Shown here in pieces: positions 49,367 through 59,082 of a stretch of DNA of 64,000 nucleotides. A model generated the notes under the pieces. The model had not been told where the DNA came from and searched no databases. It saw nothing but the letters and a program-made list of their open reading frames with translations. Positions within the stretch are counted from its first letter, which is position 1, and every line of letters starts with the position of its first letter. A program made the position numbers and the translations under genes. This stretch comes from Sulfurimicrobium sp. (GTDB lineage Bacteria; Pseudomonadota; Gammaproteobacteria; Burkholderiales; Sulfuricellaceae), in assembly GCA_030652035.1 (NCBI GenBank), contig JAUSBJ010000045.1, positions 1 to 64,000 on the forward strand, written 5' to 3'.

Positions 49367-49858
49367 GTGATGGTGCCCATGCTCGCCGTGAGCGTGCTCA
49401 TGAGCGATTTCATCTTTAGTGGCAGGGCGCACTTCGGTCACCTCGCACTTGAACAGCAAGCGCTGTCCAGCCAGGGGGTGATTGCCATCCACGACGACCT
49501 TGTCATCGGTGACATCAGTCACGGTGTAGAGAATCCAGTCATCCTCGCCATCCCCAGTGCCATCCGCTGCGCCCTCGAACTGCATGCCGACTTCCAGCTT
49601 GTCATCCGGAAACTGGCTGCGTGGCTCGATCCGCACCAGATCGGCGTCGTATTCGCCGAAAGCGTGATCCGGCTCCAGGGTGATTTCACACTTATCACCC
49701 ACTGCCTTGCCTTGAAGCGCCTCTTCCACAGTCGGAAATATGCCGTCATAGCCGCCATGCAGGTAGCTCACGGCTTCTTCGCTGTTTTCCAGCACCTCGC
49801 CCTCGCTGTTGCGCAGCTCGTAACGGATCGATACAACGGTATTTTTTGCAATCTTCAT
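49364..49858 (-). CDS. slyD: FKBP-type peptidyl-prolyl isomerase SlyD
   Basis: A 164-residue SlyD: FKBP domain (KIAKNTVVSIRYELRNSEGEVLENS... and a chaperone insert (IF domain, about 70-130)) and a His-rich C-terminal tail ending in HEHAHGEHGHHH. It acts as a prolyl isomerase, chaperone and nickel or other metal store. It overlaps the bcp stop by 4 nt. Confidence 0.94.
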   Translation of the reverse strand: MKIAKNTVVSIRYELRNSEGEVLENSEEAVSYLHGGYDGIFPTVEEALQGKAVGDKCEITLEPDHAFGEYDADLVRIEPRSQFPDDKLEVGMQFEGAADGTGDGEDDWILYTVTDVTDDKVVVDGNHPLAGQRLLFKCEVTEVRPATKDEIAHEHAHGEHGHHH

Positions 49859-50325
49859 GCTTGCTCCATGGTTTTCACGAGGCGCATCGCTTCAGCGGCA
49901 TGGCCGCGGGGATTCACGCTGTAGAGCGCGTGACGCAATACACCCCGTTTATCAATAATAAAAGTGGAGCGCACGATCCCCATTTTCTTCACGCCGTCCT
50001 TTTCTTTCTCTTGCCAAACACCGTATTTCTCGCACATTTCCCCCTCCGTATCAGCCAGCAGACGGACTGACAAGCCATGCTTGTCGCGAAATGCCGCGTG
50101 GGAAATGCAGTCATCCCGGCTGATCCCGAGCACCTCGGTGTCCAGATGACCAAGATCTTCTTCCAGTTCGCTGAACTCGATCGCCTGGATGGTGCAGCCC
50201 GGTGTATCGTCCTTTGGATAGAAATACAGGATCAGATTCTTGCCCTTGAAGTCTTTCAGGCCCAGCATTTCCATATCGGAATCAGGCAGACGAAAAGCGG
50301 GGGCGGGTTGTCCAATTTCTGGCAT
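49855..50325 (-). CDS. bcp: Thioredoxin-dependent thiol peroxidase (Bcp/PrxQ)
   Basis: A 156-residue peroxiredoxin with the peroxidatic Cys in PKDDTPGCTIQAIEF. The usual second cysteine in the PrxQ helix (CxxxxC) is replaced (TIQAI), so a 1-Cys or atypical resolving mechanism is likely. It reduces peroxides using thioredoxin. Divergent from the ribosomal oxygenase gene. Confidence 0.93.
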   Translation of the reverse strand: MPEIGQPAPAFRLPDSDMEMLGLKDFKGKNLILYFYPKDDTPGCTIQAIEFSELEEDLGHLDTEVLGISRDDCISHAAFRDKHGLSVRLLADTEGEMCEKYGVWQEKEKDGVKKMGIVRSTFIIDKRGVLRHALYSVNPRGHAAEAMRLVKTMEQA

Positions 50326-50424
50326 CGGGATCTCAATCTTTTGTAAAAGGATATGGCGCGCACATTCTAACTGATTTTGCCAAACTGCTATACTTTAGGC
50401 TTTCCCATTTCGAATGGCACGACC

Positions 50425-51543
50425 ATGCGACTTCCCTTTCTCGGCGGCCTTACGCCGCAACAATTCCTGCACGAATACTGGCAGAAAAAACCGCTGCTGG
50501 TGCGTAATGCCTTTCCCGGTTTCGGCGGACTGCTGAGTCCGGACGAACTGGCCGGCCTGGCCTGCCTGGAGGAAGCTGAAGCGCGCCTGGTTCAGAACAA
50601 GGGCGACAAATGGCTGCTGCGGCGCGGCCCGTTCAGCGACGAAGATTTCCAGCGCCTGCCGCAAACCCGCTGGACACTACTGGTGCAGGGCGTCAACCTG
50701 TTCCTGCCGGAAGGCGCGGAGCTGCTTGACCAGTTCAACTTCATCCCGCGCGCCCGGCTGGATGATCTGATGGTGAGCTATGCGCCCAAGGGTGGCAGTG
50801 TCGGGCCGCATTTTGATCCCTACGATGTTTTCCTGATCCAGGGAATCGGGCACCGCCGCTGGCAAATCAGCACCCAGGGCGACCAATCCCTGCTGCCCGG
50901 TGCGCCGCTGCGCATCCTGAAGAATTTCCAGCCGGAACAGGAGTGGATCACTGGCCCCGGCGACCTGCTCTACCTGCCGCCGCAATGCGCCCACTACGGG
51001 CTGGCGCAGGACGATTGCATGACCTATTCGGTCGGCTTCCAGGCGCCCTATGCGCAGGAGCTCGCCACCCAGTTCCTGGTACATCTACAGGACGAAATCA
51101 AGCTCGACGGCATTTATCATGACCCGGAACTGAAAACCCAGTCTCATCCGGCCCAGATCAGCACTGCCATGGTGCGCAAGGTAAGCACGATGCTCAGCCA
51201 GATCCGCTGGGACCAGAGCCAAGTGGCTCGATTTCTCGGAAAATACCTGACCGAACCCAAGCGCAGCGTTTTTTTTGATCCGCCCGCCCGCCCGCTCTCC
51301 CCGGCAAAATTTGCGCTACACGCAAAAAAAACCGGGGTAAAACTCGATCTCAAAAGCCTGATGCTGTTTCACGCCGACAAGTTCTACCTGAACGGCGAAA
51401 GCATCGATGCCAGCCCCGCCAGCTTCGTCGAACTCACCAGACTGGCTGACCAGCGTGCATTACCCCCCGGTATGGAACTGGAAAGCGAAGTGGAAAACCT
51501 GCTGCACCAGTGGTACTGTGCTGGTTATATCGTGCTGGAATAG
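50425..51543 (+). CDS. roxA: RoxA/YcfD-type ribosomal oxygenase
   Basis: A 372-residue JmjC/cupin protein. The Fe(II) site HFDPYDVF (His-x-Asp) and the later His in LPPQCAHYGLAQDD fit a 2-oxoglutarate oxygenase; GGSVGPHFDPYD and FLIQGIGHRRWQIS resemble YcfD. These enzymes hydroxylate an Arg in ribosomal protein L16. A C-terminal winged-helix part follows (about 250-372). The ATG at 50425 follows a TATACT -10-like element at about 50390. Confidence 0.9.
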   Translation: MRLPFLGGLTPQQFLHEYWQKKPLLVRNAFPGFGGLLSPDELAGLACLEEAEARLVQNKGDKWLLRRGPFSDEDFQRLPQTRWTLLVQGVNLFLPEGAELLDQFNFIPRARLDDLMVSYAPKGGSVGPHFDPYDVFLIQGIGHRRWQISTQGDQSLLPGAPLRILKNFQPEQEWITGPGDLLYLPPQCAHYGLAQDDCMTYSVGFQAPYAQELATQFLVHLQDEIKLDGIYHDPELKTQSHPAQISTAMVRKVSTMLSQIRWDQSQVARFLGKYLTEPKRSVFFDPPARPLSPAKFALHAKKTGVKLDLKSLMLFHADKFYLNGESIDASPASFVELTRLADQRALPPGMELESEVENLLHQWYCAGYIVLE

Positions 51544-51556
51544 AGGGCCTACGATC

Positions 51557-52060
51557 ATGTCTGAACAAACCACCCCTGCCAAACCCGAATATCGCCGCCT
51601 GGAGGGGCCGCTGGAATACGAACAGGCGATTGACACGATTATCCGGCAGGCCAGCCATCAACTGCGTATTTTCGATTATGACCTGCGCAATCAAGGCTAC
51701 AACAGCCCGCAACGCTTCGAGTTGCTACAAAACTTTCTCCTTGCCAACCGCACCAACCAGGTAACTATCGTCCTGCATGACACACGCTACCTGGCTAGTG
51801 AATGCCCGCGCATGGTGAACCTGATCAGGCAGTTCAGCCACGCCATCAATGTTTATCAAACCACTGCGGAAGCACGCGTCGCAAGCGACCCCTTTATCAT
51901 TGCAGATGACGCCCACTTCCTGCACCGTTTTCATTATGAACATCCACGTGCGGCATTGAGCCTGCACGACAAGGAAGCCGCCCTTGACCTGATACGGCGC
52001 TTCAATGAGATCATGGAGCTCTCCGAACCCGCGGCACCCGCCACAACACTGGGTTTATGA
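51557..52060 (+). CDS. Conserved hypothetical protein
   Basis: A 167-residue protein with no signal peptide or membrane segment. It is mostly alpha/beta, with motifs YEQAIDTIIRQASHQLRIFDYDL and HFLHRFHYEHPRAALSLHDKEAA, reminiscent of the C-terminal half of phospholipase D-like proteins but without an HxKxxxxD motif. I do not recognise a function. It follows the oxygenase gene by 13 nt and is probably co-transcribed. Confidence 0.65.
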   Translation: MSEQTTPAKPEYRRLEGPLEYEQAIDTIIRQASHQLRIFDYDLRNQGYNSPQRFELLQNFLLANRTNQVTIVLHDTRYLASECPRMVNLIRQFSHAINVYQTTAEARVASDPFIIADDAHFLHRFHYEHPRAALSLHDKEAALDLIRRFNEIMELSEPAAPATTLGL

Positions 52061-52257
52061 CCGCCTCAGCCTGGCATGGCATCAAATTCATCATGTCATG
52101 CCAGCAACATGTTATTAATCCATATTATTCAGCCTGGGGCCTAGCATTTTCCAGGGAAGGTGTATAGAATACTTCGCGTCGGTTGGCGCCCCAATTTTAT
52201 TGGAATAACCGGCACCATTTTTTATAATTACATGTAATTTTTCAAAGGAAAGAAACA

Positions 52258-52464
52258 ATGAAACATTCCGTTCTGCTCGCCGCTCTGCTGGCCCTTTCTC
52301 TGTCTGCTTGCGGTAAAAAAGAAGAAGCCGCTCCTGCTCCTGCTGTAGAAGCACCTGCTGCTGTAGAAGCACCTGCTGCTGCTCCTGCTCCTGAAGCTCC
52401 TGCTGCTGACGCTGCTGCTCCTGCTGCTGACGCTGCTGCTCCTGCCGCTGAACCTGCTAAGTAA
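52258..52464 (+). CDS. Small Ala/Pro-rich lipoprotein
   Basis: A 68-residue lipoprotein: signal peptide with lipobox LSAC (Cys at residue 18), then GKKEEAAPAPAVEAPAAVEAP and repeats of AAPAADAAA. The DNA of this part is repetitive (nearly identical GCTGCTCCTGCTGCTGAC units). It has an AAAGGAAAG ribosome site 4 nt upstream and is followed by a strong terminator, so it is a genuine single-gene unit. The unstructured Ala/Pro tail is probably a flexible envelope linker; its function is unknown. Confidence 0.8.
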   Translation: MKHSVLLAALLALSLSACGKKEEAAPAPAVEAPAAVEAPAAAPAPEAPAADAAAPAADAAAPAAEPAK

Positions 52465-52484
52465 TTCAGCACTCAGCGCTCAGA
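52464..52484. repeat. Short heptad tandem repeat after the lipoprotein gene
   Basis: Three 7-nt units after the stop: ATTCAGC, ACTCAGC, GCTCAGA. One arm only; it leads directly into the terminator at 52484. Confidence 0.5.
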
Positions 52485-52513
52485 AAAAGCCAGCCTTCGG
52501 GCTGGCTTTTTTT
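52484..52513 (+). terminator. Rho-independent terminator of the small lipoprotein gene
   Basis: AAAAAGCCAGCC, a TTCG tetraloop, GGCTGGCTTTTTTT: a strong stem followed by a T-run. The facing gene's stop is at 52525, so it may serve both strands. Confidence 0.92.
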
Positions 52514-52524
52514 ATGTCAAGCAA

Positions 52525-53292
52525 TCAAATAATCTGCCGCCATTCAAACCCGGCTTCCTGTTCCGCAATTCCGATCCAATTCGCCTCGCAACTCAGCACC
52601 CGACTCAACGCCCTCCGGGCAAGTTCAGGCCGGTTGTTCTTGTCACTCAGGTGCGCTGCTAGAACATGCTGTAGCAGGCTCACATCCAGCCTACCCAGCA
52701 ATGCCGCAGACGCTTCGTTATCCAGATGGCCGAAACGCCCCGCAACTCGCTGCTTCAGGCCGGGAGGATAGGGGCCGCTGCGCAGCATATCCACATCATG
52801 ATTGCACTCCAGAACCAGCGCGTGACAACCGTTCAGAGTGGCTTCGATATGGGGGGTTGAACAACCGGCATCGGTCAGTACGCCCAGACGCCGCGCTCCA
52901 TCACCAAAGACGAACTGGGACGGTTCACGGGCATCATGAGGAACGGGGTATGGCTCGATTTCAATATCGCCAATCATGAAACGATGATGGCAATCGAATA
53001 GATGAACGACCTGAGTGTCCTTGAATTGCGTGGAACTGCTGCTGAATGTGCCGTGAGTAAGCCAGACCGGCAAATTGTACTTGCGCGCGAAAGCTGCAAC
53101 GCCGCCAATATGGTCGGCATGTTCGTGCGTCACGACAATGGCGCTGATGTCCTCTGCCGCGAGTTCCAGGCGCGCCAGACGTTTCACGGTTTCACGTATC
53201 GCAAAGCCGCAATCGAGCATTACCCGGGTATGCCCGGCCTCGACGACCAACGCATTGCCACGGCTACCGCTTCCGAGGGAAGCGAACCTCAT
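52525..53292 (-). CDS. MBL-fold metallohydrolase (YycJ/WalJ-like)
   Basis: A 255-residue metallo-beta-lactamase-fold protein: MRFASLGSGSRGNALVVEAG, the metal motif VVTHEHADHIGGV, and the C-terminal LVLECNHDVDML...HLDNEASAALL, as in YycJ/WalJ exonuclease-like hydrolases. Its start shares a base with the bamC stop (TAATG). Probably a DNA- or RNA-active phosphodiesterase; substrate unknown. Confidence 0.85.
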   Translation of the reverse strand: MRFASLGSGSRGNALVVEAGHTRVMLDCGFAIRETVKRLARLELAAEDISAIVVTHEHADHIGGVAAFARKYNLPVWLTHGTFSSSSTQFKDTQVVHLFDCHHRFMIGDIEIEPYPVPHDAREPSQFVFGDGARRLGVLTDAGCSTPHIEATLNGCHALVLECNHDVDMLRSGPYPPGLKQRVAGRFGHLDNEASAALLGRLDVSLLQHVLAAHLSDKNNRPELARRALSRVLSCEANWIGIAEQEAGFEWRQII

Positions 53293-54419
53293 TACTTCAG
53301 TTGTGCGTGCAGCAGCTTGAGGATTTTGGCTGCAGTGTCCGAGTTTTCAGCCTTGCCATCCTTGTTCAGAACTTGTACCTGCGAATTTTCCGCATTCTCT
53401 GTTACCTGGATGCGATATTGTTCCTTGCCCATGGCTTTGCTGTCACTGCTGTTCCAGAAAGCCAGTTTGGATAACAAGCCTTTCTCCTCCTTCTTGCTGT
53501 CGGCATCCGGATCGACATAGCGTACGAAATACAGCCCTTTAGAACGATCACGATCCACTACGGTAAAGCCGACACGATCCAGGGCCAGGCCAACACGGCG
53601 CCAGGCACGGTCAAACGGATCCAGCACCAGCAGGGACTGTGAACCATCCTGGCCACGGTTGATCCTGGCACGTTCTTCCACGGGCACAGTGGCAATCTGT
53701 GTTTTGGCACGCGCCTCTTCAACCCCGAAGCGTACCATCAGGCGGCGCAGCATTTCGGCTTCCATTTCCGGGTCGGACGGGCGTGGCTGCCAGATGGTCC
53801 TGTTGCCACTACCGCCTTCTAGTACCTCGTACATGCCACGATGGCTGATGTAAACTTCAGTGGTAGCCGCATCTTTCCCTCGCTCCAGACGGGTACGGAA
53901 CTTGTCGCGCTCAGCCGTTGAGTAAAGACCATCAAGTACTTTGCCCAATGCACTGCGAATCATATCCTGAGGAATCTTGGCGCGATCTTCTGCCCAATCC
54001 GTTTCCATCACGCCGGATTCTGGCGCTTCCGTTTTAATGATGAAACCCAGTTCCTGCCAGAATTCCTTTACCACCGGCCAAACCTGTTCCGGTGTTGCGC
54101 GCACCACCAGCCAGCGTTGACTTCCTGCACGCTCTACCGAAACCTTGGGCTGGTCTGGCAGCAAATTCGTGCCACCTGACTGGGGCTGTGCTGCACGCTC
54201 GCGATTGTAGGTTGAAAAAGTAGCACTGCCCTGCGGGTTCACATCCGGCACCACAAACTTGCTGTCCGTGGAAGGTGCTGTCAGATCAGGCGGCACTTCC
54301 AGCGACGGCACCTTGCCTGCAGATTTGTAATCAATTTTCCGGCCTTCCAGAAAGGAAGAACTGCAACCCGCCAGCAATGCCAGGAGGGTGATTGGTAAAA
54401 CCAGTTTGCGAAACATCAT
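53292..54419 (-). CDS. bamC: Outer-membrane assembly lipoprotein BamC
   Basis: A 375-residue lipoprotein with lipobox LAGC (Cys at residue 19), the conserved unstructured N-terminal segment (DYKSAGKVPSLEVPPDLTAP) and two helix-grip domains. It is part of the BAM complex with BamA (30870-33146). It lies 10 nt after dapA, the common dapA-bamC order in betaproteobacteria. Confidence 0.93.
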   Translation of the reverse strand: MMFRKLVLPITLLALLAGCSSSFLEGRKIDYKSAGKVPSLEVPPDLTAPSTDSKFVVPDVNPQGSATFSTYNRERAAQPQSGGTNLLPDQPKVSVERAGSQRWLVVRATPEQVWPVVKEFWQELGFIIKTEAPESGVMETDWAEDRAKIPQDMIRSALGKVLDGLYSTAERDKFRTRLERGKDAATTEVYISHRGMYEVLEGGSGNRTIWQPRPSDPEMEAEMLRRLMVRFGVEEARAKTQIATVPVEERARINRGQDGSQSLLVLDPFDRAWRRVGLALDRVGFTVVDRDRSKGLYFVRYVDPDADSKKEEKGLLSKLAFWNSSDSKAMGKEQYRIQVTENAENSQVQVLNKDGKAENSDTAAKILKLLHAQLK

Positions 54420-54429
54420 AGAATAACCT

Positions 54430-55305
54430 TCAGATCAGTTCTGCTTGTTTCATGGCGGCTTTGAGTGTGTCATGGAAAGCCGTCGAAAGCGGGGTAAGGG
54501 GAAGCCGGATACCATTGCCGATCAGTCCCATCTGCGCAACCACCCACTTCACGGGGATAGGATTGGCTTCTACGAACAATTTTTGATGCAGGGCAAACAG
54601 CTTTGCATTAATAGCCAATGCCGTGGGCAGATCGGCGCGGAATGCAGCCGAGCACATTTCATGCATCTTGCGCGGCGCCACGTTGGCGGTCACAGAAATC
54701 ACGCCATGACCTCCGAGCAGCATGAATGCCAGCGCGCTGGCATCGTCACCCGAATAGAGTGCAAAATCGGCAGGCGCGCGCAGGATCAGGTCCGTCCCCC
54801 GCTCCAGATTTCCGGTTGCGTCCTTGATGCCGATGATGTTTGGAATCTGCGTCAGACGCAGCACCGTATCGTTAGCGAGATCGCAAGCCGTGCGACCGGG
54901 GACATTGTAGAGGATCTGCGGAATATCCACAGCTTCGGCAATCGCTTTGAAGTGGCGGTAAAGGCCTTCCTGGGTAGGTTTGTTATAGTATGGCGTGACC
55001 AGCAGACAAGCATCTGCTCCCGCCTCCTTGGCGCAGCGCGTCAACTCGATGGCCTCGCTGGTCGAATTGGCGCCAGTTCCGGCGATGACGGGAATCCGCC
55101 CTGCCACATGCGCCACTGTCGTGCGAATCAGCTGACAATGTTCTTCAAAATTCACCGTCGGCGACTCGCCGGTAGTGCCTACGATCACGATGCCATCCGT
55201 GCCTTCCGCCAAGTGAAAATCCACCAGCGCACGCAGGCGGTCCAGATCCAGACTGCCATCCTCGTGCATGGGCGTCACAATCGCTACCAGGCTGCCTTTA
55301 AGCAT
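54430..55305 (-). CDS. dapA: 4-hydroxy-tetrahydrodipicolinate synthase
   Basis: A 291-residue TIM-barrel lysine-pathway enzyme condensing pyruvate with aspartate semialdehyde. Motifs: [50 protein letters not shown] (catalytic Tyr) and the Schiff-base Lys in [13 protein letters not shown]. The ATG at 55305 gives the usual length; upstream in-frame codons are not conserved. Confidence 0.96.
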   Translation of the reverse strand: MLKGSLVAIVTPMHEDGSLDLDRLRALVDFHLAEGTDGIVIVGTTGESPTVNFEEHCQLIRTTVAHVAGRIPVIAGTGANSTSEAIELTRCAKEAGADACLLVTPYYNKPTQEGLYRHFKAIAEAVDIPQILYNVPGRTACDLANDTVLRLTQIPNIIGIKDATGNLERGTDLILRAPADFALYSGDDASALAFMLLGGHGVISVTANVAPRKMHEMCSAAFRADLPTALAINAKLFALHQKLFVEANPIPVKWVVAQMGLIGNGIRLPLTPLSTAFHDTLKAAMKQAELI

Positions 55306-55369
55306 GAAGCCGTTTCCCGCAAAAAATGTGAAGTTTAACTGATTATCAGGGCTTATGAAACAGCACAGC

Positions 55370-57196
55370 CTAGTCTGCTTCACGCTCGAGAGCGCAGCAG
55401 CCGCGCTCTGGGCGGGAGGGGGCGGTTGCCGCCAGAACCTGCCCGGTTATCAGGTTCGGCCGGAATACCGTACACCCCTTTAGGCCCAGCCTGTAGGCAT
55501 GCAAATATAGATCGCCAAATGCCGGGAAGTCCATCGCTTGTGAAACATTGATGGTCTTGGAAATGGCATTGTCCACATGGCTTTGCAACACTGACTGCAT
55601 CGCCAGATGATCAGATGGAGGCAACTCGGCAGCCGTCACGAAAACGGGCGGCAAGGGTGTGTTCTCACCATGCAGAGCGCGGAACAGAGCATGCGCATAG
55701 TCCTGTGTTTCATAGGCAACAAGACCACCATCCAGGGCTCTCACGGTACGCCGGCATCGCCAGTCATAAACCGGCTCCAGCCCGCTGGACACATTGCCCG
55801 CAAGCAAACTGATCGTCCCGGCAGGCGCAATTGCCGTGAGGTGGCTATTGCGTATGCCGTGGCTGCGGATTTCTTGCTGGATATCAGCTGGCAATTTACT
55901 GGCAAACGCTCCCCGCATGTATTTTTCTAGCACCAGCAGGGGAAATGCGCCCTTCTCCTGCGCCAGCCGGGCGGAAGTTCGATAGGCCACATGGCATATG
56001 CATGTCATGATTTCATCGGCACAGCGTAGCGATTCCGGACTGCCATAACGCAATCCGAGCATGATCAGCGCATCGGCCAAGCCTGTGAAACCCAACCCAA
56101 TCCGCCGGGTGGCGCGCGCCGCAACCGCCTGCTGCGGTAGAGGAAACAGCGAGGATTCATACACATTATCCAGCATGCGCGTGGCAAGCGCTGCTGCATC
56201 ACCCAGGCCGTCCATATCCAGTGTCGCTCCGGAAGTAAACGGTTGACGCACAAAACGGGTCAGATTGAGCGATCCCAGATTGCATGCGCCATAAGCAGGC
56301 AGGGGAATCTCACCACAGGGATTGGTCGCACTGATGTGCTCGCAATACCAGAGATTGTTGTACTGATTGACGCGATCTATGAAGATTACGCCAGGTTCGG
56401 CGCAATCATAAGCGGCGCGCATCAGCCTTTCCCATAACTCACGCGCTCTCATCCGCCTGAACACACGGCACAATTGCGGCACTTCACAACCAGCCCAATG
56501 CCGCTCGATCTTCTCGCCTGAAGCGTCATCATCCGGGCCTAGGGGAAATAATAGCAGCCACGCCTCATCCTGCTCCACTGCACTCATGAACGCATCGCTC
56601 ACCAGCACGGAAAGATTGAAATGGCGCAAGACGTGAGGGTCGCGCTTGGCATCAATGAATGCCTCGATATCGGGATGGTCGCAACTCAGAGTCGCCATCA
56701 TGGCACCACGCCGCGCGCCGGTGGAGAGTATGGTGCTGCACATGCTGTCCCATATGTGCATAAACGAGAGTGGGCCGCTAGCCACTGCGCCCACCTGCTG
56801 CGCCACTGTCCCACGCGGCCGCAAAGTGGAAAAATCCAGGCCGATTCCGCCGCTCTGCTGCATGGTTAGCGCGCTATCTTTGAGCGCTTCGAAAATACCT
56901 GCAATGGAATCTTCAATGCGGCCCATCACAAAGCAGTTAAACAGGGTCACGCGGTGGCAGGTACCCGCCCCAGCCATAATTCTCCCGCCTGGGATGAATT
57001 TGAAATCCTGCAACAAAGCGTAAAACCTAGCCGCCCATTCATCCGCACAATCCGGATTCTCGACTGCGGCCAAGGCATGTGCAACGCGACGCCAGGTCGC
57101 TTCAATTGTGGCATCGCGGCTCTCACCGCGCTCGCGGTAACGATACTTTTGTTCCCATATTTGCCTTGAAATCGGCTCGGTCAGTTCGTTAGCCAT
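55370..57196 (-). CDS. nrdJ: Adenosylcobalamin-dependent ribonucleotide reductase
   Basis: A 608-residue class II reductase making deoxyribonucleotides without oxygen or a second subunit. It has an N-terminal active-site Cys (LFNCFVMG, Cys about 88), the barrel motif [12 protein letters not shown] (Asn, Cys, Glu about 292-296) and [13 protein letters not shown]. The C-terminal redox tail is short and ends in [10 protein letters not shown], two adjacent cysteines instead of a long CxxC tail. No cobalamin riboswitch fits in the 31 nt before the start. Confidence 0.9.
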   Translation of the reverse strand: MANELTEPISRQIWEQKYRYRERGESRDATIEATWRRVAHALAAVENPDCADEWAARFYALLQDFKFIPGGRIMAGAGTCHRVTLFNCFVMGRIEDSIAGIFEALKDSALTMQQSGGIGLDFSTLRPRGTVAQQVGAVASGPLSFMHIWDSMCSTILSTGARRGAMMATLSCDHPDIEAFIDAKRDPHVLRHFNLSVLVSDAFMSAVEQDEAWLLLFPLGPDDDASGEKIERHWAGCEVPQLCRVFRRMRARELWERLMRAAYDCAEPGVIFIDRVNQYNNLWYCEHISATNPCGEIPLPAYGACNLGSLNLTRFVRQPFTSGATLDMDGLGDAAALATRMLDNVYESSLFPLPQQAVAARATRRIGLGFTGLADALIMLGLRYGSPESLRCADEIMTCICHVAYRTSARLAQEKGAFPLLVLEKYMRGAFASKLPADIQQEIRSHGIRNSHLTAIAPAGTISLLAGNVSSGLEPVYDWRCRRTVRALDGGLVAYETQDYAHALFRALHGENTPLPPVFVTAAELPPSDHLAMQSVLQSHVDNAISKTINVSQAMDFPAFGDLYLHAYRLGLKGCTVFRPNLITGQVLAATAPSRPERGCCALEREAD

Positions 57197-57227
57197 AGGT
57201 TCCGCACCAAACGGAGAAAACGCTGAT

Positions 57228-58022
57228 TCATGGCCCAGCTGGCCGGGCTGCCCTCGCGACCTGCAACATCATCTGCAGGCCGTCGTTCAACATGCGCTCG
57301 AAAATCGGCACCATGTAAGGCAGTGTAATAAATATCATCAAAAAACCTGCCGCCAGTGTGAGAGGAAAGCCCACGGCAAAAATATTCAACTGCGGGGAGG
57401 CGCGGGTCATGATGCCGATCGACAGGTTGGCAATGAGCAAAGCGGCAATCATGGGCAGGGCCAACAGTAAACCGGTTCGAAAAATCTCGCCTCCCCACTC
57501 AACCAGTGTTTTCCACCCCAGGGGCGACACGGGCTGGGCTGAAATTGGGAAAGCCCAAAAACTCTCCGCCAGCACCTCGATCATTAACAAGTGCCCATTG
57601 AACGCCAAAAAAACCAGTGAAAACAGAATCCCGAGAAACTGGGCAACCACAGGCACCTGTGCCGAATTAATCGGATCAAAGAAAGTTGCAAATCCAAGGC
57701 CCATTTGCAGTCCGATCATACTGCCTGCCATCTCGACCGCCACAAAAACCACCCGCATGGCCAAACCCATGGCAATGCCAATCACGATCTGCTGGGCCAG
57801 AATCAACAAACCGGCAGCAGAACCCGGATCGACATTCGGCATAGGACCCAGCACCGGCGATACGACCAGCGTAATGGCCACAATCAGACCCATTTTGGCA
57901 CTGCGGGGAAAAGCGGGGTTGCCCAACACAGGCGCGCTGGCGACCAGAGCGGCAATACGGAACATAGGCCAGATAAAGGCCGTCAGCCAGGCAAGGAGTT
58001 GTTCAGAGGTAAGCGTCAGCAT
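57228..58022 (-). CDS. fliR: Flagellar export protein FliR
   Basis: A 264-residue polytopic protein of the flagellar type III export gate. It opens with LTSEQLLAWLTAFIWPMFRIAALVASAPVLG and has about six membrane segments plus the conserved LGFATFFDPINSAQVPVV region. Last gene of the fliLMNOPQR run. It lies 23 nt after fliQ. Confidence 0.95.
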   Translation of the reverse strand: MLTLTSEQLLAWLTAFIWPMFRIAALVASAPVLGNPAFPRSAKMGLIVAITLVVSPVLGPMPNVDPGSAAGLLILAQQIVIGIAMGLAMRVVFVAVEMAGSMIGLQMGLGFATFFDPINSAQVPVVAQFLGILFSLVFLAFNGHLLMIEVLAESFWAFPISAQPVSPLGWKTLVEWGGEIFRTGLLLALPMIAALLIANLSIGIMTRASPQLNIFAVGFPLTLAAGFLMIFITLPYMVPIFERMLNDGLQMMLQVARAARPAGP

Positions 58023-58045
58023 AAAGTGGCATGAATGCTACTAAG

Positions 58046-58315
58046 CTAGCCAATCATGCCCGGGATACCGGAAAACAGCTGCCGCATGTAATCCACCATC
58101 AGGGTAATCATCCACGGTCCTGCGAGAATCATTACCAAAAACATCACCAGCAACTTGGGAATGAATGACAAAGTCATTTCATTGATTTGCGTCGCCGCTT
58201 GGAAAATACTTACCAGCAGCCCTGTCACCAATGCCGCCAGCAGCATGGGCGCTGCCAGCAGCATGGTTATCTCAAGGGCGTGGCGGCCCACTGTCATAAC
58301 GGTTTCAGGTGTCAT
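58046..58315 (-). CDS. fliQ: Flagellar export protein FliQ
   Basis: An 89-residue two-span protein (usual length): [53 protein letters not shown]. The ATG at 58315 makes an ATGA overlap with the fliP stop. FliP, FliQ and FliR form the export-gate core. Confidence 0.96.
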   Translation of the reverse strand: MTPETVMTVGRHALEITMLLAAPMLLAALVTGLLVSIFQAATQINEMTLSFIPKLLVMFLVMILAGPWMITLMVDYMRQLFSGIPGMIG

Positions 58316-59061
58316 GTGTAGAAGCTCTGCACCAAGGACCCCATGACAAGACTCCACCCATCCACCAACACGAACAGCATCAGCTTGAAAGGCAAGGAGA
58401 TCATGACGGGAGACAGCATCATCATACCCATTGACATCAGCACGCTCGCAACCACCATATCGATGATAAGAAATGGAATAAAGACCAGAAATCCGATCTG
58501 GAAGGCGGTTTTGAGTTCGCTGGTCATAAAAGCCGGAACAAGAATTCTCAACGGGACCGCTTCGGGGCCGGTGAGCGGCTGGCTATTGGAAAGCTTGACG
58601 AACAAGGCAAGATCTTCATGCCGAGTCTGTCTCAGCATGAACACTTTGAGCGGCTCAATGCCTTTCTCCATCGCTCCAGTGAGTTCGATCTTTTTTTCCG
58701 CATAAGGCTGGTAGGCCTCGTTATAGATCTTCTCGAACACCGGAGCCATGACAAAAAATGTCAGGAACAGGGACATCCCAACAATCACCTGATTGGGTGG
58801 AGATTGCATGACACCCAGTGCCTGGCGCAAGAGAGCAAGCACGATGATGATGCGAGTAAATGCGGTCATCATAAGCAAGGCTGCGGGAAGAAATGTCAGT
58901 GCCGTGAGAAACAGCAGCGTCTGAATACTGAGAGTATATGTCTGCCCGCCACCAGGTGATGGCGTGCTGGTCAGGGCAGGGAATCCTGCATCAGCGGCAA
59001 TTGCCATCCGAGGCAGCACGAGCACAAATACCCAGGCTGCGACGATAAGCAGATTACGCAT
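58312..59061 (-). CDS. fliP: Flagellar export protein FliP
   Basis: A 249-residue FliP: a cleavable signal peptide ([20 protein letters not shown]), then membrane segments and the signature [20 protein letters not shown] followed by [18 protein letters not shown]. The ATG at 59061 was chosen over 59079 because it has GGGG 6 nt upstream and begins the signal peptide. Confidence 0.95.
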   Translation of the reverse strand: MRNLLIVAAWVFVLVLPRMAIAADAGFPALTSTPSPGGGQTYTLSIQTLLFLTALTFLPAALLMMTAFTRIIIVLALLRQALGVMQSPPNQVIVGMSLFLTFFVMAPVFEKIYNEAYQPYAEKKIELTGAMEKGIEPLKVFMLRQTRHEDLALFVKLSNSQPLTGPEAVPLRILVPAFMTSELKTAFQIGFLVFIPFLIIDMVVASVLMSMGMMMLSPVMISLPFKLMLFVLVDGWSLVMGSLVQSFYT

Positions 59062-59082
59062 AAACGGCCCCCAACTCATGAA

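Noticed and set aside
52321..52458. GCTGCTCCT repeats as a minisatellite
   Set aside because: They are the in-frame coding part of the small lipoprotein and do not repeat beyond it.
57197..57227. A cobalamin riboswitch before nrdJ
   Set aside because: Only 31 nt separate nrdJ from fliR, too short for such an element.
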